Shown here one piece after another: positions 1-5,270 of a stretch of 5,270 nt of DNA. The notes beneath the pieces were generated by a model. That model did no database searches and was not told where the DNA came from. It was given only the letters and a program-made list of their open reading frames with translations. Source of the DNA: JAJKIP01 sp040509055 (GTDB lineage Bacteria > Bacteroidota > Bacteroidia > Chitinophagales > Chitinophagaceae); assembly GCA_040509055.1 (NCBI GenBank), contig JBEVLT010000185.1, positions 1 to 5,270 on the forward strand. The letters run 5' to 3'. The stretch's first letter is position 1, and every line of letters starts with the position of its first letter. Position numbers and translations under genes: made by a program.

Positions 1-22
1 CTTTAATGCGCTAACACCACTC

Positions 23-2653
23 ATGAAAAAGGGATCTTTTTACCTGCTGCTATTGGCTGTCCTGCTGATTTTTTCTACCTGCCAGCCTGAAGATGGTTTT
101 GAACTGTCCGATGTATCCGTTGGCTCCTTAAAAAGTACTGCTACCGGGGATTGCCTGCCAAAAACGGTGGGTGGTGTATACCGGTCCGGCATTGCACTGG
201 ATAGCATAGCTAACTATATCGAAGTGCAGGCAGAGGTGATCAGCCCGGGCCGGTACCTGATCACGACCGATACGGTAAACGGGGTGTATTTTCATACCGA
301 CAGCGTATTCACCTCTGCAGGCATCCATACGGTCAGGCTGAAAGGAAAGGGCACACCCGTAGCGGCCGGAACCAGCCATTATGCGGTGACCTATGGTTCT
401 TCTCATTGTTCCGTGCAGGTGGATGTGCTGCCTCCTGGCAGCGGTACGTCTGCCGCAGTGTTTACGCTAAAGACTACGTCCACGGCTACCTGTATGAATG
501 CCGTGGTATCCGGAACGTATACGGCAGGAGTTCCCCTGAACTCATCCAACCAGGTGGCGATCGATGTAGATGTGACGGTTCCGGGAACGTATTATGTTGC
601 GACTGCTACTGTTAACGGCATGAATTTTACCGGCCTGGGCACGTTCACTTCTGCAGGCCCCGGTGTGCTGATCCTTACGGCGGTTGGTTCTGCACCCACT
701 ATACCGGGTGTTACCACCGTACCGGTGCATATTTATGCCTCTACCTGTAGTTTCGAGATCAATGTAGAAGGCCCTGCCACTTATACGGTGGATTGCAGCA
801 GCCCTGAAATGCACGGGGCCTATGTAATGGGTACGGCGCTCAATGCAAGCAATACCGTTCACCTGAATGTAAATGTGACTACCCGGGGACAATATACCGT
901 CACCACGGGAACCGTGAACGGGATGACCTTTTCTGAGACAGGAATTTTTTATACCACCGGCCCTCAAACCCTGAACCTGGCTGCGAGCGGAACACCCGCA
1001 GCTGCCGGTACGTTCAGCATACCGGTTTCATCGGGCATTACTCCCTGCAGCTTCCCGGTTACGGTAAGCGGGCCCGCAAATTATACGGTGAATTGTGGCT
1101 CGGCTGTCGTGCATGGCAGCTATATGGCGGGCACGGCGCTTGGTGCAGGCAATACCGTGGATATTCAGGTGACAGCGGCGACGATGGGTGACTATACCAT
1201 TACAGCAACGGTGAACGGGATGACCTTTTCCGGGTCCGGTACTTTTTCCGCTACCGGGCCGCAGACGATCACGCTGGCCGGCAGTGGCACGCCCGCTGCG
1301 GCCGGTACCTTTAATGTGGCTGTGTCGTCCGGTGCTGCGCCCTGCAGCTTCCCGGTGACGGTAAGCGGTCCGGCTGCGTATACGGTGAACTGCGCTTCTG
1401 CCGTGGTGCATGGCAGCTACCGGAAAGATGTACCGCTCACGGTTGCCAACACGGTAGATCTCCAGGTAAATGTGGCGGCCCCGGGAGATTATGCGATCTC
1501 AAAAACGGTAAACGGGATGACCTTTTCCGCTTCCGGTGCATTCACCACCACAGGCATGCAAACCATTACCCTGGCTGCAAGCGGTACCCCTGCTGCAGTC
1601 GGCATATCGGGCGTTTCAATTTCTTCGGGCACTACGCCCTGTACGTTTATGGTGAGGGTGGATGGCCCGTCTCTTTTTTACACGGTCAACTGTAATACCG
1701 CTGCAGTGCATGGTACCTATGCTGCAGGTACGGCCCTTACTGCCGGCAATACGGTGGATGTGCTGATCAACCCCGCAGCCATGGGGGATTATACGATCAG
1801 CGGATCTGTGAACGGAATGACCTTTTCGCGTTCCGGCACTTTGGCAGACGGTCCTCAGACCATTACACTTACCGGCAGTGGTACGCCCATAGCCGCCGGC
1901 ACCTTCTATGTGCCCATTATGGCGGGTTCTGTTCCCTGTAGCTTCCCGGTCACGGTGACCGGTACCGCTGCTTTTACGGTCAACTGTGCAAGTGCTGTGG
2001 TAAACGGAACCTATCGCCGGGCTTATCCCCTGGGCTCATCCAATACAGTGACGATCGGGGTAAACGTAACGGCAACAGGCAGATATACTCTCACCGGATC
2101 GGCAGACGGGATGACCTTCTCGGGTGCCGGTACGTTTTCGGCCACCGGCCCGCAAACCATTACCCTCCATGGCAATGGCAATCCCACGGCAGCAGGCACC
2201 TTCAACGTGACCCTGGCAGGCGCTTCCAATTCCTGCAGCTTTCCCGTAACGGTGAATGTGGGTACGCCGGGAACCTGGCAGTTCACGGCAGAAGGAACTA
2301 CCTATAGCGGGTATACCAATGATGCGTTTCACCGGGTGGCAGGCGAAACGGAGCTTCTTACGATTACGGGCGGCCCCAACAGTGGCACGGGATCCCTGTT
2401 CATTGAGCTGCTGAGTATGATCCGGTGGCCGATGGGCCCGGGCAGTTATTTTCCCGGTAGTCAAAACAGGGTGATAAGTTTCAGCTATTCAGATGGTACG
2501 GTAAGCTATACGAATGGAAATGTCATCATCATCTTTACGGCTTTTGATCTGGCCGCGCATACCGTACAGGGCACCATTGGCGGCACGGCAAAGAATGCAG
2601 CCGGCAATGCGGTCCCGATCACCAACGGTACATTTAATGCCTATATACCCTGA
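23..2653 (+). CDS. Repeat-rich surface lipoprotein with seven Cys-paired Ig-like repeats
   Basis: An 876-residue predicted lipoprotein; I do not recognise a named gene. Residues 1-19 form a type II signal peptide: MKK, then a Leu-rich core, then FSTC with Cys20 as the likely lipidated residue. Thr at -1 and Phe at -3 are non-canonical but fit the loose Bacteroidota lipobox. The mature start CQPEDG has acidic residues at +3/+4, like Bacteroidota surface-export signals. Residues 40-746 are seven tandem beta-rich repeats of about 100 residues with a VNGMTFSGSGTF-type core, a GPQTITL strand, a SGTPAAAGTF segment and a CSFPVTV end. Residues 747-876 are a distinct Cys-free domain beginning GTWQFTAEGTTYSG, perhaps a separate beta-barrel or calycin-like module as in many Bacteroidota lipoproteins (inference). 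The frame has no stop between the window edge and ATG 23, but the signal peptide fixes the start. No Shine-Dalgarno is visible. Adhesion, glycan binding or a stalk role are possible; none is shown. Confidence 0.9.
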   Translation: MKKGSFYLLLLAVLLIFSTCQPEDGFELSDVSVGSLKSTATGDCLPKTVGGVYRSGIALDSIANYIEVQAEVISPGRYLITTDTVNGVYFHTDSVFTSAGIHTVRLKGKGTPVAAGTSHYAVTYGSSHCSVQVDVLPPGSGTSAAVFTLKTTSTATCMNAVVSGTYTAGVPLNSSNQVAIDVDVTVPGTYYVATATVNGMNFTGLGTFTSAGPGVLILTAVGSAPTIPGVTTVPVHIYASTCSFEINVEGPATYTVDCSSPEMHGAYVMGTALNASNTVHLNVNVTTRGQYTVTTGTVNGMTFSETGIFYTTGPQTLNLAASGTPAAAGTFSIPVSSGITPCSFPVTVSGPANYTVNCGSAVVHGSYMAGTALGAGNTVDIQVTAATMGDYTITATVNGMTFSGSGTFSATGPQTITLAGSGTPAAAGTFNVAVSSGAAPCSFPVTVSGPAAYTVNCASAVVHGSYRKDVPLTVANTVDLQVNVAAPGDYAISKTVNGMTFSASGAFTTTGMQTITLAASGTPAAVGISGVSISSGTTPCTFMVRVDGPSLFYTVNCNTAAVHGTYAAGTALTAGNTVDVLINPAAMGDYTISGSVNGMTFSRSGTLADGPQTITLTGSGTPIAAGTFYVPIMAGSVPCSFPVTVTGTAAFTVNCASAVVNGTYRRAYPLGSSNTVTIGVNVTATGRYTLTGSADGMTFSGAGTFSATGPQTITLHGNGNPTAAGTFNVTLAGASNSCSFPVTVNVGTPGTWQFTAEGTTYSGYTNDAFHRVAGETELLTITGGPNSGTGSLFIELLSMIRWPMGPGSYFPGSQNRVISFSYSDGTVSYTNGNVIIIFTAFDLAAHTVQGTIGGTAKNAAGNAVPITNGTFNAYIP
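140..2260 (+). repeat. Seven in-frame tandem repeats (about 290-340 bp each) coding Ig-like units
   Basis: Unit boundaries from the translation are 140-478, 479-781, 782-1081, 1082-1378, 1379-1678, 1679-1972 and 1973-2260; the first includes a linker. Units 3-7 are closest to one another and share stretches at DNA level: the core gtgaacgggatgacctttt is at 914 and 1211, and recurs with one change at 1508 and 1808. Spacing of these cores is 297, 297 and 300 bases. Units 1 and 2 are more divergent. Each unit has one Cys near its start (residues 44, 157, 258, 358, 457, 557, 655) and one near its end (129, 242, 342, 441, 540, 639, 738). The two are always 82-85 residues apart, which suggests one disulfide per domain. 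This looks like expansion by unequal recombination within the gene. Confidence 0.9.
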
Positions 2654-2676
2654 TCTGTAAGTCGGTAAAAGAAAAG

Positions 2677-2749
2677 AGCGGAAGACCGGACTCGAACCGG
2701 CTACCTACAGCTTGGGAAGCTGTCGCTCTACCAGGTGAGCTACTTCCGC
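2677..2749 (-). tRNA. tRNA-Gly (anticodon CCC)
   Basis: Read on the minus strand, the 73 bases fold as a full cloverleaf. The 7-bp acceptor stem is GCGGAAG/CTTCCGC. The D-arm is GCTC/GAGC with an 8-base loop containing GG. The anticodon stem is ACAGC/GCTGT with loop TTCCCAA, giving anticodon CCC. The variable loop has 5 bases, and the T-arm is GCCGG-TTCGAGT-CCGGT with one G-U pair. The discriminator is U, as is usual for bacterial tRNA-Gly. The 3' CCA is not encoded and must be added after transcription. It reads GGG codons. The 5' end lies 16 bases downstream of the stop of the minus-strand gene at 2766-3284, with no obvious promoter of its own, so co-transcription with that gene is possible. 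A T-rich run (CTTTTCTTTTAC on the minus strand, 2665-2676) follows the 3' end and may help termination. Confidence 0.97.
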
Positions 2750-2765
2750 TTTTGGAGCGCCTAAG

Positions 2766-3284
2766 TTAAGAAACCGGCTGCAAATTGGACAATCGTTTTG
2801 CCAGCCAGCTATCCTTTATGGGGACGATCCAGTTGTCCTCCAGTTCTTCTTTGGTCTGTACCAGGTTGTTGAAGTACAGGGTATCGCCGGTAACAAAACC
2901 GTTATCCACCGCATACTGCAGTTGCGCCAGCGGCAGCAGCTGCACTTTGTCTTTGATAATGAATGCCAGGGTAGTGCGGTCAAACAGGTTGACGCCGTAT
3001 TGCTGTTCCAGTTCTTTTATAAACCGGACCGAGCTATCGGTGCTGCAGCCGCTTACGCCGGTAGCGGTTTCGTCCGCCATCAGGATGATGAACTGGCCGA
3101 AGAACAGGTAGCCTGATCCCTTGACGGGTGTGCCATGGCTTTTCCATTGCGTAGAAAAGGCATGCAATTGTTCTTCGATCGCCAATGCTTCATGCAGCGA
3201 AAAAAGGCGGCTGGCCTGGTACACCCACACCCTTGATCCGGGATGGAAATCTTTTGCCAGCAGGTATTGATAATCGAGGTTCAT
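2766..3284 (-). CDS. Conserved Bacteroidota protein of unknown function (often mislabelled 'ABC transporter ATPase')
   Basis: A 172-residue soluble protein with no signal peptide or membrane segment. Conserved-looking blocks are SRVWVYQASR (residues 17-26), W47 followed by SHGTPV (49-54), a hydrophobic strand FGQFIILMADE (62-72), GCSTDSSVRFIKELEQQYG (79-97), then NLFDRT. From memory this matches a family found widely in Bacteroidota and often annotated 'ABC transporter ATPase'. The protein has no Walker A P-loop, no LSGGQ signature and no Walker B motif, so that name is not supported. The conserved Cys80-Ser-Thr-Asp and His50-Gly could be functional residues, but no reaction is known to me. 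It lies downstream of the Fe-S protein gene on the same strand with a 202-base gap. The gap carries a possible promoter right before this ATG, and tRNA-Gly follows 16 bases after its stop. The start is supported by the promoter-like box 4 bases upstream and by the conserved N-terminal block. Confidence 0.88.
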   Translation of the reverse strand: MNLDYQYLLAKDFHPGSRVWVYQASRLFSLHEALAIEEQLHAFSTQWKSHGTPVKGSGYLFFGQFIILMADETATGVSGCSTDSSVRFIKELEQQYGVNLFDRTTLAFIIKDKVQLLPLAQLQYAVDNGFVTGDTLYFNNLVQTKEELEDNWIVPIKDSWLAKRLSNLQPVS

Positions 3285-3486
3285 CCGGCAAAGTTACATG
3301 GTTTCGCCACATAGCTGCATAGGCAGACAGGTCTGTAGGCGATAGGGATCCTCTGTCTGTGTGGCTCATGTCCGTAAAAGAGGTTGCTGCTTCGGCGCCC
3401 GCCCCGATAGATTGCAGCGGGTCTTTTATCCCCCACAGGCCTATCCTCTGAATATCCCAGGTGTTTATGTGGTTATTTGAACTTTA
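3285..3486. other. 202-base intergenic gap between two minus-strand genes
   Basis: No convincing gene lies here. Besides the -7-like box at 3289-3296, it holds a short palindrome CAGAC-AG-GTCTG (3324-3335). CAGACAG at 3324-3330 could instead pair with CTGTCTG at 3353-3359. A third stem, CCCGC/GCGGG (3398-3402 with 3417-3421, 14-base loop), is followed on the plus strand by TCTTTTAT. These could be weak terminators or leader structures for the downstream minus-strand gene, but none is a classic strong hairpin with a U-run in the minus direction. Whether the two minus-strand genes form one transcript cannot be decided from the sequence. Confidence 0.45.
3289..3296 (-). promoter_or_regulatory. 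Candidate Bacteroidota -7 element (TAACTTTG)
   Basis: On the minus strand TAACTTTG matches the Bacteroidota -7 consensus TAnnTTTG at all fixed positions. It is separated from the ATG at 3284 by only CCGG, so a transcript from it would start at or next to the start codon. I see no convincing TTTG -33 box about 19-21 bases upstream, so this is tentative. Confidence 0.4.
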
Positions 3487-4269
3487 TCAGTCTTCCATCG
3501 ACAGGGCGATCATTTCTGCTACATCCATCACCCGTACGCTCTCTTCCTTTTCAGCATTTTTCACGCCATCGGTCAGCATGGTATTGCAAAACGGGCAGGC
3601 AGCGGCAATGAAATCAGCCCCCGTATCAATGGCTTCGTTGCTGCGCTCGATATTGATACGAACGGTGCCTTTTTCTTCTTCCTTGAACATCTGGGCGCCG
3701 CCGGCTCCGCAGCACAGGCCCCGGCTGCGGCAGCGTTTCATTTCCACCAGCTCCGCATCCAGCGCCTCCAGCACTTTGCGTGGCGCTTCGTAAATGTCAT
3801 TGGAGCGGCCCAGGTAGCAGCTGTCGTGGTAGGTAATGCGCCGACCCTTGAAGCTGCCGCCTTCTTTTAGCTTTATCTTTCCTTCGTCGATCAGCTGTTG
3901 CAGGAATACGGTATGGTGAATCACCTCGTAATGGCCACCCAGCCCGGGGTACTCATTTTTCAGCGTATTGAAGCAATGCGGGCAGGCTGTCACGATCTTG
4001 CGGATATTATACCCGTTCAGTATCTGTATATTCTGGTAAGCCATCATCTGGAACATGAACTCGTTGCCGGCCCGCCGTACCGGGTCGCCGGTACATGTTT
4101 CTTCCTTGCCCAGTATGGCATAGTTTACACCCACTTTGTGCAAAATAGTGGCAAAGGCGCGCGTGATGCGCTGGGCCCGCTGGTCGAAACTGCCTGCACA
4201 CCCTACCCAGAACAGCACATCGGGCGACTGGCCGCCGGCTACCAGTTCAGCAACTGTAGGAACCTGCAT
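3487..4269 (-). CDS. CCG-domain (Fe-S)-binding oxidoreductase subunit (HdrB/GlpC/LutA class)
   Basis: A 260-residue soluble protein made of two cysteine-rich CCG domains, the fold seen in HdrB/HdrD, GlpC, GlcF and LutA. Domain 1 has Cys24 (WVGCAGS), Cys59 in CTGDPVRRAGNEF and Cys96/Cys99 in ACPHCFNTLKNEYPG. Domain 2 has Cys151 (HDSCYLGR), Cys186-Cys187-Gly in RGLCCGAGGAQMF and Cys225/Cys228 in ACPFCNTM. Domain 2 keeps the complete CCG signature, which in HdrB binds a non-cubane [4Fe-4S] cluster. Domain 1 has Thr60 in place of the second Cys, as I recall in the CTGDPxRR subfamily. It lacks its own CxxCxxCxxxC ferredoxin domain, so it probably works with a ferredoxin-like or membrane partner in electron transfer with an unknown substrate. 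That partner is not adjacent here: the next gene upstream is divergent. The start at 4269 is close to the first conserved strand; no Shine-Dalgarno is seen. The gene for the small unknown protein follows on the same strand. Confidence 0.93.
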   Translation of the reverse strand: MQVPTVAELVAGGQSPDVLFWVGCAGSFDQRAQRITRAFATILHKVGVNYAILGKEETCTGDPVRRAGNEFMFQMMAYQNIQILNGYNIRKIVTACPHCFNTLKNEYPGLGGHYEVIHHTVFLQQLIDEGKIKLKEGGSFKGRRITYHDSCYLGRSNDIYEAPRKVLEALDAELVEMKRCRSRGLCCGAGGAQMFKEEEKGTVRINIERSNEAIDTGADFIAAACPFCNTMLTDGVKNAEKEESVRVMDVAEMIALSMED

Positions 4270-4288
4270 GTGGTTTTAAAATTTACAT

Positions 4289-4296
4289 CAAATCTA
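4289..4296 (-). promoter_or_regulatory. Candidate -7 element (TAGATTTG) for the Fe-S protein gene
   Basis: On the minus strand TAGATTTG fits the Bacteroidota TAnnTTTG consensus. It ends 19 bases before the ATG at 4269, so the mRNA leader would be short and AT-rich, as is common where Shine-Dalgarno sequences are not used. No clear TTTG -33 box is found at the usual distance. Confidence 0.4.
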
Positions 4297-4332
4297 AAGT
4301 AAAATATGAATGAAGCCGGTGAATGACCTGTC

Positions 4333-4348
4333 TTTTCAATGCTGAAAA
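4333..4348. repeat. AT-rich inverted repeat in the divergent intergenic region
   Basis: TTTTCA-ATGC-TGAAAA is a perfect 6-bp inverted repeat with a 4-base spacer. It lies between the two divergent start codons and upstream of both candidate -7 boxes (4289-4296 minus, 4387-4394 plus). It could be an operator or simply a chance AT-rich dyad. As an RNA stem it would be weak. Confidence 0.3.
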
Positions 4349-4386
4349 AAACAGGCGTTATTCCGTGCAGAATGGAATCATCCGGC

Positions 4387-4394
4387 TATTTTTG
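4387..4394 (+). promoter_or_regulatory. Candidate -7 element (TATTTTTG) for the ATP-grasp gene
   Basis: TATTTTTG fits TAnnTTTG and ends 9 bases before the ATG at 4404, which would give a leader of only a few bases. If used, it excludes translation from the in-frame ATG at 4323. The expected -33 position holds no TTTG, so support is modest. Confidence 0.35.
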
Positions 4395-4403
4395 CCGACT
4401 GGC

Positions 4404-5270
4404 ATGAGCAAAAATTTTTTTCAGCGGGTGACCCACTGGGAACTGTGGAACTTTTATGTGCTTTACTTTCCCATCAGCTTTGTCTGGTTCTGGTATTGCC
4501 TCCGGAGCTGGTCGCTTTGGTTTTTCAGTTCCTCCAATCCTACTATCACGTTCGGCGGGTTCGAAGGGGAGGGGAAGAAGGAAATGTACGACCAGTTGCC
4601 TCCTCATCTTGTTCCCCGCACCATGTACATCATGCACGACTGGTCTTATGAAGAGGTGAAAAAGCGGGTCGCTGATGCCGGCTTTACTTACCCGTTTATT
4701 GTAAAACCGGACGTGGGGATGAAGGGGGTACTGTTCCGCAAGATCGAAAGCGAAGAGCAGCTGATCCGGTACCATGAACGTATCCCGGTGGAATACATTG
4801 TGCAGGAACTGGTGGAACTGCCGGTGGAGGTCAGTGTATTCTATTACCGCTATCCCGACCAGCAGCAGGGTATCGTCAGCGGCTTCATTGAGAAAGAATT
4901 GCTGCATGTACGCGGGGATGGACGGTCCACCCTGCAGCAGCTGATCGAAAACCACCCCAGGGCCAGGCACCGGATCGACGAGATGCAGCACCGCCATGGC
5001 CACCGCTTTACACGGACGATACCGGCCGGCGAAATATTTTATCTGTCCTATGCCGGCAATCATAACCGTGGGGCTCATTTCACCAACCTGTACCAGGAGA
5101 TCGATGCAGACCTGCTCCGGGTATTCGACGAACTGAGCCATTATACGGATAAGTTTTATTACGGCCGCTACGATATCAAGACCACTTCTATCGAAGACCT
5201 GAAGGCGGGAAAAAATTTTCTGATCCTCGAGTTCAACGGCTGTGGCGCCGAACCCAACCATATTTACGAT
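4404..5270 (+). CDS. ATP-grasp family protein with N-terminal hydrophobic segment, 3' end outside window
   Basis: An open frame of 289 codons with no stop, cut by the window end, so the C-terminus is missing. It starts MSKNFFQRVTHWELWNFYV. Residues 14-33 are strongly hydrophobic and aromatic (LWNFYVLYFPISFVWFWYCL) and probably form a membrane helix or anchor. They are followed by SLWFFSSSNPTITFGGFEGE (37-56). ATP-grasp features follow: PFIVKPDVGMKG (97-108) with the nucleotide-binding Lys101 and a Gly-rich loop; QELVELPVEVSVFYYR (134-149); Asp257 in FYYGRYDIK; and Glu276/Asn278 in LEFNGCGAEP, the usual metal-binding acid and Glu-x-Asn. Related Bacteroidota proteins are often named 'D-alanine--D-alanine ligase', but nothing here shows that substrate; carboxylate-amine ligation of an unknown substrate is the safe call. 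The ATG at 4404 is preferred because the hydrophobic block follows directly. An in-frame ATG at 4323 would add 27 unremarkable residues. The gene is divergent from the Fe-S protein gene. Confidence 0.9.
   Translation, partial: MSKNFFQRVTHWELWNFYVLYFPISFVWFWYCLRSWSLWFFSSSNPTITFGGFEGEGKKEMYDQLPPHLVPRTMYIMHDWSYEEVKKRVADAGFTYPFIVKPDVGMKGVLFRKIESEEQLIRYHERIPVEYIVQELVELPVEVSVFYYRYPDQQQGIVSGFIEKELLHVRGDGRSTLQQLIENHPRARHRIDEMQHRHGHRFTRTIPAGEIFYLSYAGNHNRGAHFTNLYQEIDADLLRVFDELSHYTDKFYYGRYDIKTTSIEDLKAGKNFLILEFNGCGAEPNHIYD

Noticed and set aside
140..2260. CRISPR-like or mobile-element interpretation of the regular repeats
   Set aside because: The repeats are about 300 bases, in frame and protein-coding with diverged units. 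There are no short identical repeats with unique spacers and no transposase.
542..2464. Several minus-strand open frames opposite the lipoprotein gene (542-967, 1028-1411, 2023-2286, 2036-2464)
   Set aside because: They are rich in Arg, His and Gly with no family features, and they arise repeatedly from the reverse complement of the tandem repeats.
2677..2760. tRNA-Gly as an integration site for a mobile element
   Set aside because: No integrase gene and no direct repeat of the tRNA 3' end is visible in the window.
2785..3116. Plus-strand open frames opposite the small unknown gene (2785-3111, 2922-3116)
   Set aside because: They are antisense to a gene with clear conserved blocks and have shadow-like composition.
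3368..3451. A 27-codon plus-strand reading frame (MSVKEVAASAPAP...) in the 202-base gap
   Set aside because: It has no ribosome binding site, no promoter and no recognisable features, and its length is easily expected by chance.
3898..4302. Plus-strand open frame opposite the Fe-S gene, and a similar one at 3461-3793
   Set aside because: Both overlap the strongly supported CCG-domain gene in antisense and show no motif of their own.
4386..5261. Long minus-strand open frame of 291 codons
   Set aside because: It is antisense to the ATP-grasp frame. Its translation shows no recognisable motif, whereas the plus frame has ATP-grasp motifs and a conserved hydrophobic N-terminus.

Overview
The window looks like a chromosomal segment from a Bacteroidota bacterium, most likely of the Chitinophaga or Sphingobacteria type. 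Four things point there: a lipoprotein with a relaxed lipobox and an acidic +2 region, TAnnTTTG-type -7 promoter elements, no Shine-Dalgarno sequences before the genes, and three protein families I associate with that phylum. Base composition is moderately GC-rich and even. I see no insertion sequence, integrase, phage gene, CRISPR array or rRNA.

Layout. (1) 23-2653 (+) encodes an 876-residue lipoprotein with seven tandem Ig-like repeats of about 100 residues and a different C-terminal domain. Each repeat carries one Cys pair. (2) 2677-2749 (-) is tRNA-Gly(CCC), convergent with the lipoprotein gene and only 23 bases from its stop codon. (3) 2766-3284 (-) encodes a small conserved Bacteroidota protein of unknown function, often labelled 'ABC transporter ATPase' without any ATPase motif. 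(4) 3285-3486 is a 202-base gap with a promoter-like element and weak hairpins only. (5) 3487-4269 (-) encodes a two-domain CCG-type (Fe-S)-binding protein of the HdrB/GlpC/LutA class. (6) 4270-4403 is a divergent intergenic region with -7-like boxes for both flanking genes and a small AT-rich inverted repeat. (7) 4404-5270 (+) is the first 289 codons of an ATP-grasp protein with an N-terminal hydrophobic segment. It runs off the window end, and a long antisense open frame (4386-5261) can be mistaken for the gene.

How the parts relate. The Fe-S protein and the small unknown protein lie in the same order and strand; from memory this linkage recurs in Bacteroidota, usually with a membrane ferredoxin-type partner that is absent here. 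The lipoprotein is probably a cell-surface or outer-membrane protein unrelated to the others. The ATP-grasp gene is divergently transcribed and starts another unit.

I found no clear undescribed multi-gene system. The most unusual items are the Cys-paired repeat lipoprotein, the Fe-S protein without its usual partner, and the -7-like boxes lying very close to start codons, which suggest short-leader or leaderless transcripts.
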